This document shows positions 56,184 through 64,000 of a stretch of DNA of 64,000 bases, piece after piece. How positions within the stretch are numbered: the first letter of the stretch is position 1; the number at the start of each line of letters is the position of its first letter. Location of the stretch: assembly GCA_001600635.1 (NCBI GenBank), contig BCKL01000006.1:434001-498000 (forward strand), read 5' to 3'. The notes beneath the pieces are model-generated. The model was not told the DNA's origin, made no database searches, and saw only the letters and a program-made list of their open reading frames with translations. The position numbers and the translations under genes are program-made. This stretch comes from Leucosporidium creatinivorum. Its lineage: Eukaryota > Basidiomycota > Microbotryomycetes > Leucosporidiales > Leucosporidiaceae.

Positions 56184-56367
56184 TAGTTCACTCTCGGCGT
56201 CGGCAGCAATGTTAATCCTAAGGACGATTTGCTGTATTGCGTTAGACTGAAGCTACCCAAGAGTTTCGTCTCTCGCAGCGAGCTCGACTAGTTCACTCTC
56301 GGCGATAGCAGCGAGCCAGCAATCGAGACGGGCATGCTACATTACGCCAGACTGAAGCTACCCGAGA
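56184..56367. repeat. imperfect tandem duplication, about 80-bp units
   Basis: Two diverged copies at about 56184-56264 and 56290-56367. Both begin TAGTTCACTCTCGGCG and end AGACTGAAGCTACCC followed by A/G-AGAGT. The second copy overlaps the last codons of the Zn2Cys6 gene. A related fragment (TCACTCTCGGAGATAGCAG) occurs in an intron of that gene near 59077. Confidence 0.6.
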
Positions 56368-59300
56368 GTACTCATGCCACTATGATCAAACTGAGCAAGA
56401 TCTACGAAACCAAAGTTGCCGTCTAGCCCGTCAAGATCGCCCGAGAAGAGCTCGGCGAGCCCTGAAGCGGCGTGGATGCCAGGATAGGTCGGGAAAGTGT
56501 AATTGTTGGAGCCTCCGTAGCTTCCGCCGTTGAATCCTTGAGGCTGTAGACCCATGGAGGGCATTGGCATCGGCGAGTTGGGGTCGAAAGCTGGGCGCGA
56601 CGGCGAGGGGACGGAGCCGCTGGGGCTGTGGCGAGCTTCCTGCTGCGTAGTAGCTTGGAGCTGGAGAAGGGGAGTCAGTAAATGGGAATTCATCGAGGAG
56701 CGGAGGAGAGCTGACGAGGAGCCTGTTCACCACTTGGCGGAAGGGGTCTTCGGTCGACTCGCCGTCGATTCGGCGCCGCTTGTTGCCCTTGCCAGGAGGG
56801 CTGATCTCCTGCTCGGCGGCTGTGGGAGATGACGTCGATGTTAGCGCGAGTTAGCTGTACTGAGATACCGACGCCTTACCCAACAAGCCCTGCAGCAAGG
56901 AGATGGCGTTGCGAGCGGCGGCGCTCGTTTGTTCTCCGTGTCTAAGAAGGCGGGTAACATCAGCGATGAGCCGGAGCGGAGAGAAGACGCGAGCACTCAC
57001 TTGAAAAGAGCTACCGTCTCGTGTAGTGCAGCACGAGTGTCGTCGTTGGGGTTGCGAGTGAGGTCGATGAAGGCGACGATGGACTGTGCAGAAGGAAGAT
57101 CAGCTCCAGCTCGGGCTTGTAGCTGATCAGACACATGGCTGATCTGGGCACGTACAGCGACAAATCCGTAGAACAACACGAGCCACAGTTTGAAGAGATC
57201 TGGCGCCCGCTGACCAGCAATTTGGAGCAGCATGAGGACCGACCTCGCCGAGGTGACGCAGCGGTTCGTCGAGGCAGCGTAGTGCTTGTCGTGGTAGCCA
57301 CGCATGAGGTACGGTCGATGCAGGCGAAGGTGTCGATTGGCCGCGGTGATGCGGATGAGGATGCACTCCTTCTCGAGGTTCGGGAAGCGCGAGTCCCGAG
57401 GCGAGTCTTGGGCGTTGGCAAAGTAGGGCGGGAAGGAGGCGATGAGCTCGCAGATGCGAGTGTCCATGCTGATGAGTGGTAGTAGGGTCAGCTTCGATCG
57501 AAAATCCTCCACCGAGATAGAAGCTGACTTGATGATGAAGCCGTAGTCGGCGGGCTGTTGTTCGTTGAGATGGTCGACGAAGCAGCGATAGAGCGTGACA
57601 AACTGAAGCTTGAAGATGGACATGGAGGACTCCTGGGTATCGAGGTGGTCAGCGCTCGTTCTCGGCCGAAGACTCATCAGTCGAAGCTCACCGTATACTC
57701 GGTCATGGGTCGCTCGAAGTACTCGTCGCCCATGTCTTCATCGTTGACATTCGAAGGCGGTGCGGTGTGATTTTGCGAAGGGTGAACGCAATACGTTCCG
57801 TTGTCTGCGAGAGCTTTTGGGTCAGCGGAAGAGCGGCGGCGAACGAACAGCCGAACTCACGAGCTTGCGCATGACTCCAATCGAGAGTGACGAGGTTCCA
57901 CCACACCCTCCTTCCCGTCTCGCGAGTGCGGAAGCTCTTCCATGCTGGGGGCCACTTCTTAGAGGCGCTTTCGGCGCCGAGGCGAGAGAGGCCGAGGTTC
58001 TGCGCCACCTTGATCGCCGTTCCGAGTAGACTCCAGTGGACGTCGGCCTCGTCATCGACGTTGTACGAGTAGACGCCCATCAATCTGTGAAATGGGAGTC
58101 AGCTTTCGCAAAGCTGAGCTCGTAAGCGGCTGAAGCGTACGTAACCGCCTGCAGAAACTCGAGCGAGGGCGTCCTGAGCCAGTCGGACGACCACAGTAGC
58201 GAGGTTGCCGAGGTGAACAGGGTGTTTGCGAGGTCGGCCGCCTGCTCGCCTGAGAAGCCGAGCGCGGCTGCCTCCGGCGCTTCGATAAGGTGCAAGGCGA
58301 TGCAGAGAACGAGGAGATAGCAGCAGAGGAAGGATGGTCGAGCTTGTCGAACAGCTTCGTGTGGAGGAAGGGCGAGGATCCGTTCGGTCTAGGGAAATGG
58401 ACTCGAGTCAGCGCCGAAGCCCCCGAGTGAGAACGACGAGACAAAGTCACCTCGGCGATGAAGGAAGGCGCATGGAGAGACTTGGTGTACCACTCGTGAC
58501 GGTTGAAGTAGGTGCGAACGAGCATCAGGCTTCTCTGTGGATCGATGATGAAGGGGTGGTTCGGCGCGAGACCTCGGGGCTCGGGCGAGGAGGGGTAGGG
58601 AGCTGCCGTGTGTTCGGGGTTAAGCTGCCGGCTGATCCGCATAGCGTTCTGACTGAACCCCATCGCAAAGTCCTCGAGCATAAGCGCGACCTCCTCCTCT
58701 TCTGGCTGCCCCCGTTCAGCTCGTGCATCTGAGCGAGTTGCGATGGGCTGTTGGCCGCGCTCAGCTCTCGGGTCTGCGCGAGAGGGGATGGACTGGCGAT
58801 GCTCGGGTGGAGGAGGCTGTACGACGACGACGGCGGGAGATGAAGAGATGGAGGCTGCTGCCCCAGGCGAAGCGGTCGCTGGTGTGGCTTCGGCGGCCGA
58901 GCTCCCCTCCAGACGGGCGACCGTGCGCTGCAGCGTACGAACTACATCTTCCAGCGTAGCCATTCGTCCAGTGAGCGTGTCGTAAAGGGCGGGGGTCAAA
59001 GTCGACTCGGGTCGTTCACAGGTAGCCTCGTCGCCGCGCATGGTGCACCTGGGAGGACGTTGGTTAGCCGGCGAGTCACTCTCGGAGATAGCAGTGAGCC
59101 ACACGGAGTGCAAGGATACACGCGATCTGTGGTGATGCAGTCTAGTCAGCGCCGAGCGAGTCTCTCCTCGTCCCTCAACGACTCCGAATCAGCGCCGAGC
59201 GAGTCTCGCTTCGCCCAGCGACTCACCACATCGTACTTTGCGGCGCTTGCATTCTGCACACGACTGAATGGCACGTCTGCCTGGAGGAGGAGGTGGTCCG

Positions 59301-59714
59301 CCTAGTGTACAGCACCAAGTTAGTCTCTGATGGACGAGAAACGCTCGCTCAAGACGCACCGGCCCGTTCTTTCTTAACCGAAGACGTCGACCGAGCTGGA
59401 CCAGAGTCTATTTTTGAGCGAACGTAGACAGTTAGCTTCCACTCCCTCACAGCCGCCTGAGCGGAGGCTGCTTCTGTCCCAGCGTGAGCTGTGACCGCCT
59501 GCCTCTCCTTCCCTCTCCCCTCCAACGCTGCTGAGCTCCTCCGCTGCTCTGGTCCAGCTCGCAATACGATCGCAGACCACTCACCCGAGTGATCCACGCT
59601 CCCATTAGCGCTCTCTGCCCTCTGTCGCGACACTGAAGGGCCTGCTTCGACTGGGAGCGAGCTGTGTCGCCCTTCCGCCGTCTGGTACTGCTGAGGTGGT
59701 GCTGTTCCGTTCAT
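56358..59714 (-). CDS. Zn2Cys6 (Gal4-type) transcription factor with fungal_trans domain
   Basis: The first exon (59714 to about 59363, MNGTAPPQQYQ) is a disordered leader ending in VKKERA. Exon 2 supplies SCAECKRRKVRC and exon 3 with exon 4 DRVYPCTPCTMRGDEATC. This completes the six-cysteine Zn2C6 cluster at about residues 131-160, provided a donor GTGTGG near 59117 is used. A coiled dimerisation region follows (LTGRMATLEDVVRTLQRTVA). The long middle region, in many exons, has SLMLVRTYFNRHEWYTKSLH and VWWNLVTLDWSHAQA, typical of the fungal-specific transcription factor domain. The C-terminal 100 residues are Gly/Pro/Ser-rich with acidic pieces, a likely activation domain. It sits between the monooxygenase and cupin genes, which suggests pathway-specific control. 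Confidence 0.87.
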
Positions 59715-59894
59715 GAGTCGTCCAGTAGGCTAGATACGAGGTTGTAGGCGATTCTATGCTCCGTCTGGGAAGCTTATCGCGTTCGGGGTCCGACGAAGCG
59801 GAGGGAGAGCGAGGACGGCCGTCTCGCCCGAGAGCGTCGACTTGGCCTTCGAGGCTTGTTCTCCTGCCTTACACAGGTGAAAGGAGGAAGCACG
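59715..59894. promoter_or_regulatory. short divergent promoter, Zn2Cys6 regulator / cupin
   Basis: Only 180 bp separate the regulator ATG from the cupin ATG, so the two are almost certainly co-controlled. No named site was recognised. Confidence 0.4.
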
Positions 59895-61047
59895 ATGGGA
59901 CTCTTCTACACTCAGGTGAGCTGCCCCTGCTCTGCCATCACACTACAACGTTCAGCCGACGCTCCTTCCCATCCTCGCTATCTCCGCTGACTCTCATCTT
60001 CTACAGCCCAAGCTTCAAGCTCCCGGACGTGAAGCAGACGGCTCGTGGGTCTTTTTTGACGGAGCGTTCAAAACTTTCTTCATCTCGGGTGACAAGGAGC
60101 ACTTCACTTCGCGCCAGGTGAGCTCAGCTTCCGGCAACGACTACCCTTTCTCCCTCTCATCACTCGGTGCTGCTGCTGGGACCGCTCGATAGCCTACAAT
60201 ACATCTCTTTCCACCCCCCACTGGTCCCCACGCGGCGCCTTCCCGACTCAGTTTCGAGCAGAGCGCCGACCGAGCCGAACGACCCAGCGCTGACCTCTCG
60301 CTCCTTCCTTCAAACGCAGATTTTCACTCCCAACAATCCCTACACCGGAAACGGACGAGCTTCCATTGCTACCCCTCCCTACCACACCCATCTCTACCAA
60401 ACAGAGACATTCGACGTCAAGTCGGGAACCCTGGCCTACTGCATTGACGGCAAGGAGGGCACTCTCGAGGCGGGCCAAAAGACACAAATCCCACCTTTTG
60501 TCCCCCATACTTTCTGGAATGGATCGACCACGGAGAACCTCGACGTGCACATCACCGTTCGCGGCGGAGACAACCCAGGTCAGTCCTGCGGAGGAGGGAC
60601 TAGCCGTCACGGGCGAAGTGGTCGAAAAGTATACAACTGACTCACTCTTCTGCTCCCTGTCGCTTTACAGGCTTCGACGAGACCTTCGTGCAGTAAGCAC
60701 TCTCTCGGACTGCTCGGCGCTTCGGCGAAGCTCGTTCAGTGCGCGTGCTGACCTCCAGCGCCTTCCGCAGCAACTTCTACGGCTACTTGAGCTCGCAAAC
60801 CATGCAAGGGCTAGCACCCAACCCCTTCCAAATGCTCCTCTTCATGTACTCGGCGGACGTGATCCTGATGGACATTCCCTTCGGCCTCGGATCGTGGGCC
60901 AACCTCATTGCTGGTTCGGCTGCTGATCTCTCTCGCGGTGGATATACTTGCTGACGCTCACATGGCTACCCTACAGGCAAGCTTGTCGGACAGAACGTCC
61001 TAGGAATGAAGGCCGAGTATAAGGAGTTCTCGGACGAGTCCGAGTAG
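59895..61047 (+). CDS. metal-binding cupin-domain protein
   Basis: Spliced from exons starting MGLFYTQ, then PKLQAPGREADGSWVFFDG, IFTPNNPYTGNGRASIATPP and a cupin core. Cupin motif 1 is complete: H-T-H, four residues, E, six residues, G (YHTHLYQTETFDVKSG). Motif 2 is G-x5-P ... H-x3-N (GQKTQIPPFVPHTFWN). The three His and one Glu make a full metal site. The C-terminal part (GLAPNPFQMLLFMYSADVIL) is hydrophobic and helical. Length is about 240 residues and six introns are inferred. Cupins include ring-cleaving dioxygenases, isomerases and decarboxylases. Here a step after ring hydroxylation is a reasonable inference, but the exact reaction is open. No signal peptide is seen. Confidence 0.82.
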
Positions 61048-61299
61048 GGCTGTAGCTGGATTAAAAGGTGTAAACTGAAGTGCTCGGTCTCTGCTCTTCT
61101 TGTCTCTCACTCGGCGACTGGACATGCACTCGCGAGTACAGCCGGCCGAGGGAAGGTTTGGTTTCGGTGCAGCTTCTGCTTCCCTGGCGGAGCTTTTGGG
61201 GGTGCACAGGGCGAGCAGAGACCAGCTATCGGAGGCGTCCGCATCTCTAGGTAACGGACTTCGTGGCTTGCTCATAGCTGAGGCCAGTGGTCGAGCGCG
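61048..61299. other. 3' flank of cupin gene up to right-arm boundary
   Basis: Unique sequence of about 250 bp between the cupin stop and the point where similarity to the left arm starts. No gene was seen. Confidence 0.4.
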
Positions 61300-61746
61300 A
61301 AGCGTATGCGAGCCGCTCTTGCTGCTCGACTTTCGCTTTGGTGGACGTCAGGAGCGGCTGAAAGGTGGAGAGATGCTACAGAGGACAATTAGAAGTGGAG
61401 GTAAAGCAGCAAGCGGTCAACTACAGAAGTCAGTCGCGTCAGAGCGGTGGCTTTGCGAGCTCAGCCCTAGGCCGAGGCAGAGAGACGAGAGAGAAGCGAG
61501 AAGGGAGCGAGCAAGTCGATTTCGCTTCTCTTGCTCTTACCATTCACTGCTCGAGTTTCGCTCTTCTCTCGTCCCTCTTCTACAAGGCTACAGGTGAGTG
61601 AGAGAGCTACTCAGCTACAGCTTCAACCTCACCAGCTCACCTGACTCTCCTCCCCTCGCACCTTTCCGCTCTCTCTTCTCTTCAACGCCACAGCACACCC
61701 TCTCGCTCTTCACCTACACCACTCTCGAACGCGCACTCAAACTACA

Positions 61747-62537
61747 ATGGGCAAAACCAAGACTTCTCGTGAGTGCTACTCTCTCAGCCTGCGGTACAGC
61801 TTCTCTCGTCGCCAAAGCTGCTCCTCATCAGGAGCTCTCGCCGCTCAGCGGAGACGACGACACGTCACCTGTCGCGCTCGTATTGAGCTACAGAACGCTG
61901 ACCTCTCTCTCACACGCTACCCACAGCCACCACCAAGAAGACCAAGAGCTCCAAGGACAAGGATGAGTGAGTGACACCCCGCTTCGGCTACTCCGCTGCA
62001 GGCGAGACGGAGGAGGCAGAGACGGCGCGGATAGGCTAGCTGACGCGTCGCGCTTTTTTGATCTACTACAGTGATGATACTCCCAGGAGCGCTTGGCGTA
62101 CTGTGAGCTGCCCTGCTCTCATCCCTCGCCTTCTCGCCGAGCTGACCATGCTCTCTCGTCTCCGCCCCCTCCCCACAGTACTTCAGTGCAAGGCCTCTCG
62201 TCCTCACTTTCACCTCCAGCACTGTAGCTGACTCGCTCTACCCCACGAAACAGGCCAAGATGGCAGAGTTGAAGGAGACGAACCCCGACATGGACGGCAA
62301 CGAAAGGAGGGCCGAAGGTGAGTCGTTCGAGCGAGTGACGGGGGATAGCGAGGGGGCTCGGTGGGAGTGAAGTCGGGCGGAGAGCTGACCTTCAGTCCTT
62401 TTGACGCTTCACAGCCTGCGAGATCTGGAAGGCGAGCTTCTCTTCTTCACCTCGAGCTGAGACGAGCGCCGAGGCTGGAGCTGACGTCTCGCCTTCGCTC
62501 GCAGACTCACCCTGACAACCCCAAGGCGAACATGTGA
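61747..62537 (+). CDS. small HMG/YABBY-like chromatin protein, right copy
   Basis: Same exon layout as the left-arm gene: MGKTKTS, a Lys-rich exon (TTKKTKSSKDKDE), DDTPRSAWRT, the nine-base YFS exon, AKMAELKETNPDMDGNERRA and CEIWK, ending THPDNPKANM. The two GC-AG introns are present here too (AGT followed by GCAAGG, and AAG followed by GCGAGC). The only coding difference noticed is the last residue, Met here and Lys on the left. Intron 1 is strongly diverged from the left copy, whereas introns 2-4 are almost identical. As on the left, the stop overlaps a GTGAGG donor. Both copies look intact, so either or both may be expressed. Confidence 0.72.
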
Positions 62538-63459
62538 GGGTGAGCTGGCTCTGATCGCCACTCCTACCCCCTCGACGGCACTGACTGACGTGCTCGCACT
62601 GCTCTCTCCCTCTCCCTCGCGCAGCCCCTCAAGCTCGCCCGAGTCGACGCTATTACCCCCTCGCTGGTCTCTGGTCTCCTATGTATAGCTCCCCTTCTTC
62701 TTTCTCAGTACCCCCTGTTGCCGTGAATGTCGTCACGTATCCAAGTGCAAGCTTGCCCCAGCACCGAACAAGCGCCGAAGCGAGCGCCGAGAGAGCGAGA
62801 GAGAGAGTCTGCTGGCAAGAGCGACGAGGCAGCAGCTGCTCCACAGCGACCTAAGAGGCTCCACTACTGCTCCCCTACAGCTCGCTGAAGCTAGTCGAGC
62901 CAAATAATTCGACAGCGAAACGGAGCCGCCTCGCCCCTCAAACGGCTCTCTCTCCTTCGCATCTCTTGACATCACTCGTCTCAGCAGCCAGAATTTCTCG
63001 ACACCTCAATGAAGCATCTTCCAGCTCTTCCTACACCCCACGACTTCCACTTTCAGCCCTACAAGATCCTCCGCCGACAAGTGCCTTTCGACGCGCCAGC
63101 GGCTCCCTCCTCCTGCCATCGCTACCGGGCTAAACGGCGCTTCTCAGGATCACCTGTAGTCCTGTTCTGATGTGATCCACCTCCCCACTCCTCAAGGTGG
63201 GCCACCGCGAGGTTGAAATGCTCGCTAGCGTTGGCCCTCCGCACTAAGACCGGAGTCCCTCCTTCACCGAGCGAGCTGCCCGCCGGAATGAGCAGAGGAA
63301 TATGGGCCGCGCATCGATCGCTGTATACCGGCAAGTCTGTTGTACAGCGACCCGGTCGGTAAACTCGGCGCTCCCCACCTCGAGCGACAGACACTAACCC
63401 TTGGCTTTGCCGCTCTGCAGCTTGCTTCCCTTCATCTCACACCTCGGAGCTACACCAAC
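62538..63459. other. intergenic within right arm
   Basis: Mirror of 39904-40823. It includes a possible 3'UTR intron after the HMG-like stop and, near its end, a GH3 5'UTR intron (CACTAACCC ... CTGCAG). The GH3 promoter part is the most diverged section of the two arms. No gene was recognised. Confidence 0.4.
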
Positions 63460-64000
63460 ATGCTCAAGACTACGCTCCTGCTCGCTTCGGCGACAGCTTT
63501 GGCTTTAGCCAGCACTACACCCGATGTCGTCGAGCTCAACATCCAAAACGGCCAGTCCGACGCTGCACCATATGCAGACTAGTGAGTCGGCCTCGGAATA
63601 CGCTCTAAAGCTATGTAGCTAACCCCCCCCTGCTCTCCCGTAGCGTCTCACCTCTTGGTGAGCTCTAGCTTTCGTCTCACCGACCTCCGAGCTGACCTTC
63701 CGCTCCCTCAGTCCTCCCCGCTCGCAACCTCTCTGGCGAAGGCGACTGGAAGGATGCAGTGGCTAAAGCGAAAGCCTACGTCGCCGACCTTACCCTCCTC
63801 GAGCTCGTCAACATCACGACAGGGCAAGGTCTCTTCGGTCGTTGCATCGGCCAGACGGGAGAGATCACCAGGAAGGGCTTCAGAGGCTTCTGTCTCGAAG
63901 ACTCGCCCCTTGGAGTTCGTCATGCCGATTTGGTCTCCGTCTTTCCTGCTGGGTGGGTCGTCGCTCAGGCGGCCAGAGCCTTCGCCGAACTCTTGCTGAC
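63460..64000 (+). CDS. secreted GH3 beta-glucosidase, right copy (3' end outside window)
   Basis: Signal peptide MLKTTLLLASATALALAS, then TTPDVVELNIQNGQSDAAPY, differing from the left copy at a few residues (T/S, V/A, S/P). The following exons match the left gene: SPLVLPARNLSGEGDW, TGQGLFGRCIGQTGEI, GFRGFCLEDSPLGV. It reads GVRHAD, keeping the Arg that most GH3 enzymes have in this motif, whereas the left copy has Leu. The donor after SPL is GTGAGC here and GTTAGC on the left. The sequence leaves the window in the intron after VSVFPAG, before the catalytic Asp, so whether the full enzyme is present is unknown. Confidence 0.9.

Larger units (their letters stand above)
61300..64000. repeat. inverted duplication, right arm (cut by window end)
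   Basis: Reverse-complement counterpart of 39362-42058 and collinear with it to the last base of the window, so the real arm is longer. Near-identical at about 61878-62400, spanning exons and introns of the HMG-like gene, and across the GH3 exons. Strongly diverged in the first intron of the HMG-like gene and in the GH3 promoter (about 63020-63370). Confidence 0.93.

Noticed and set aside
61300-64000. Right arm as a simple assembly duplicate
   Set aside because: The arms differ by substitutions in coding sequence and by an almost unalignable promoter, which a duplicated contig end would not show.
1-64000. tRNA or other structured RNA genes
   Set aside because: Intergenic regions were scanned for box-B-like GGTTCGA contexts paired with a box A; the few GTTCGA hits lie in coding sequence or lack a cloverleaf.

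Overview
The window is nuclear DNA of a GC-rich, intron-dense basidiomycete fungus. Almost every gene is split by 50-100 nt introns with a GTGAGT-type donor and a CTGAC (rarely CTAAC) branch-point-like motif shortly before the AG. The compact layout, the Ser/Pro/Gln-rich proteins and the gene content point to Pucciniomycotina, probably a red-yeast-like Microbotryomycete. That placement is an inference without phylogeny. No tRNA, rRNA, CRISPR array or intact transposable element was recognised.

Region 1 (1-39.9 kb) is ordinary gene-dense chromosome. In order: a 5'-cut unknown gene; ketopantoate hydroxymethyltransferase (-); an NDUFAF7-type complex I assembly methyltransferase (+); RPN10 (+); an O-fucosyltransferase-like type II membrane protein (+); a nitrilase (-); a GPI-type aspartyl protease (+); a BIM1-like copper-domain surface protein (-); a PB1...UBA-like protein (-); a FLX1-type mitochondrial carrier (-); SPT4 (-); a very long Gln-rich SS18/SNF11-type SWI/SNF subunit (+); MND1 (+); a kinesin-3 motor (+); dUTPase (-); and a GH3 beta-glucosidase (-). 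Most neighbours are divergent pairs on 180-470 bp promoters or convergent pairs 100-230 bp apart.

Region 2 (39.36-64 kb) is organised by a large inverted duplication. The GH3 5' end plus a small HMG/YABBY-like gene at 39362-42058 recur in inverted orientation at 61300-64000, where the window cuts the copy. The arms are at least 2.7 kb each and enclose a 19.2 kb segment. Their identity is patchy: near-identical stretches that include introns alternate with strongly diverged promoter and intron stretches, which suggests gene conversion.

The enclosed segment starts with two ordinary genes, the 18S rRNA methyltransferase EMG1/NEP1 and a mucin-like membrane sensor. A 2.2 kb gene-poor stretch and a 5'-truncated secreted-protein gene follow. 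Next comes a compact cluster that reads as one functional unit: an allantoate-family MFS transporter (-), an alpha/beta hydrolase (-), a phenol-hydroxylase-family FAD monooxygenase (+), a Zn2Cys6 regulator (-) and a metal-binding cupin (+). Uptake, ester/lactone cleavage, ring hydroxylation, a cupin step and a dedicated regulator together suggest a small catabolic pathway for an aromatic compound. The substrate cannot be read from sequence. The cluster ends about 250 bp before the right arm.
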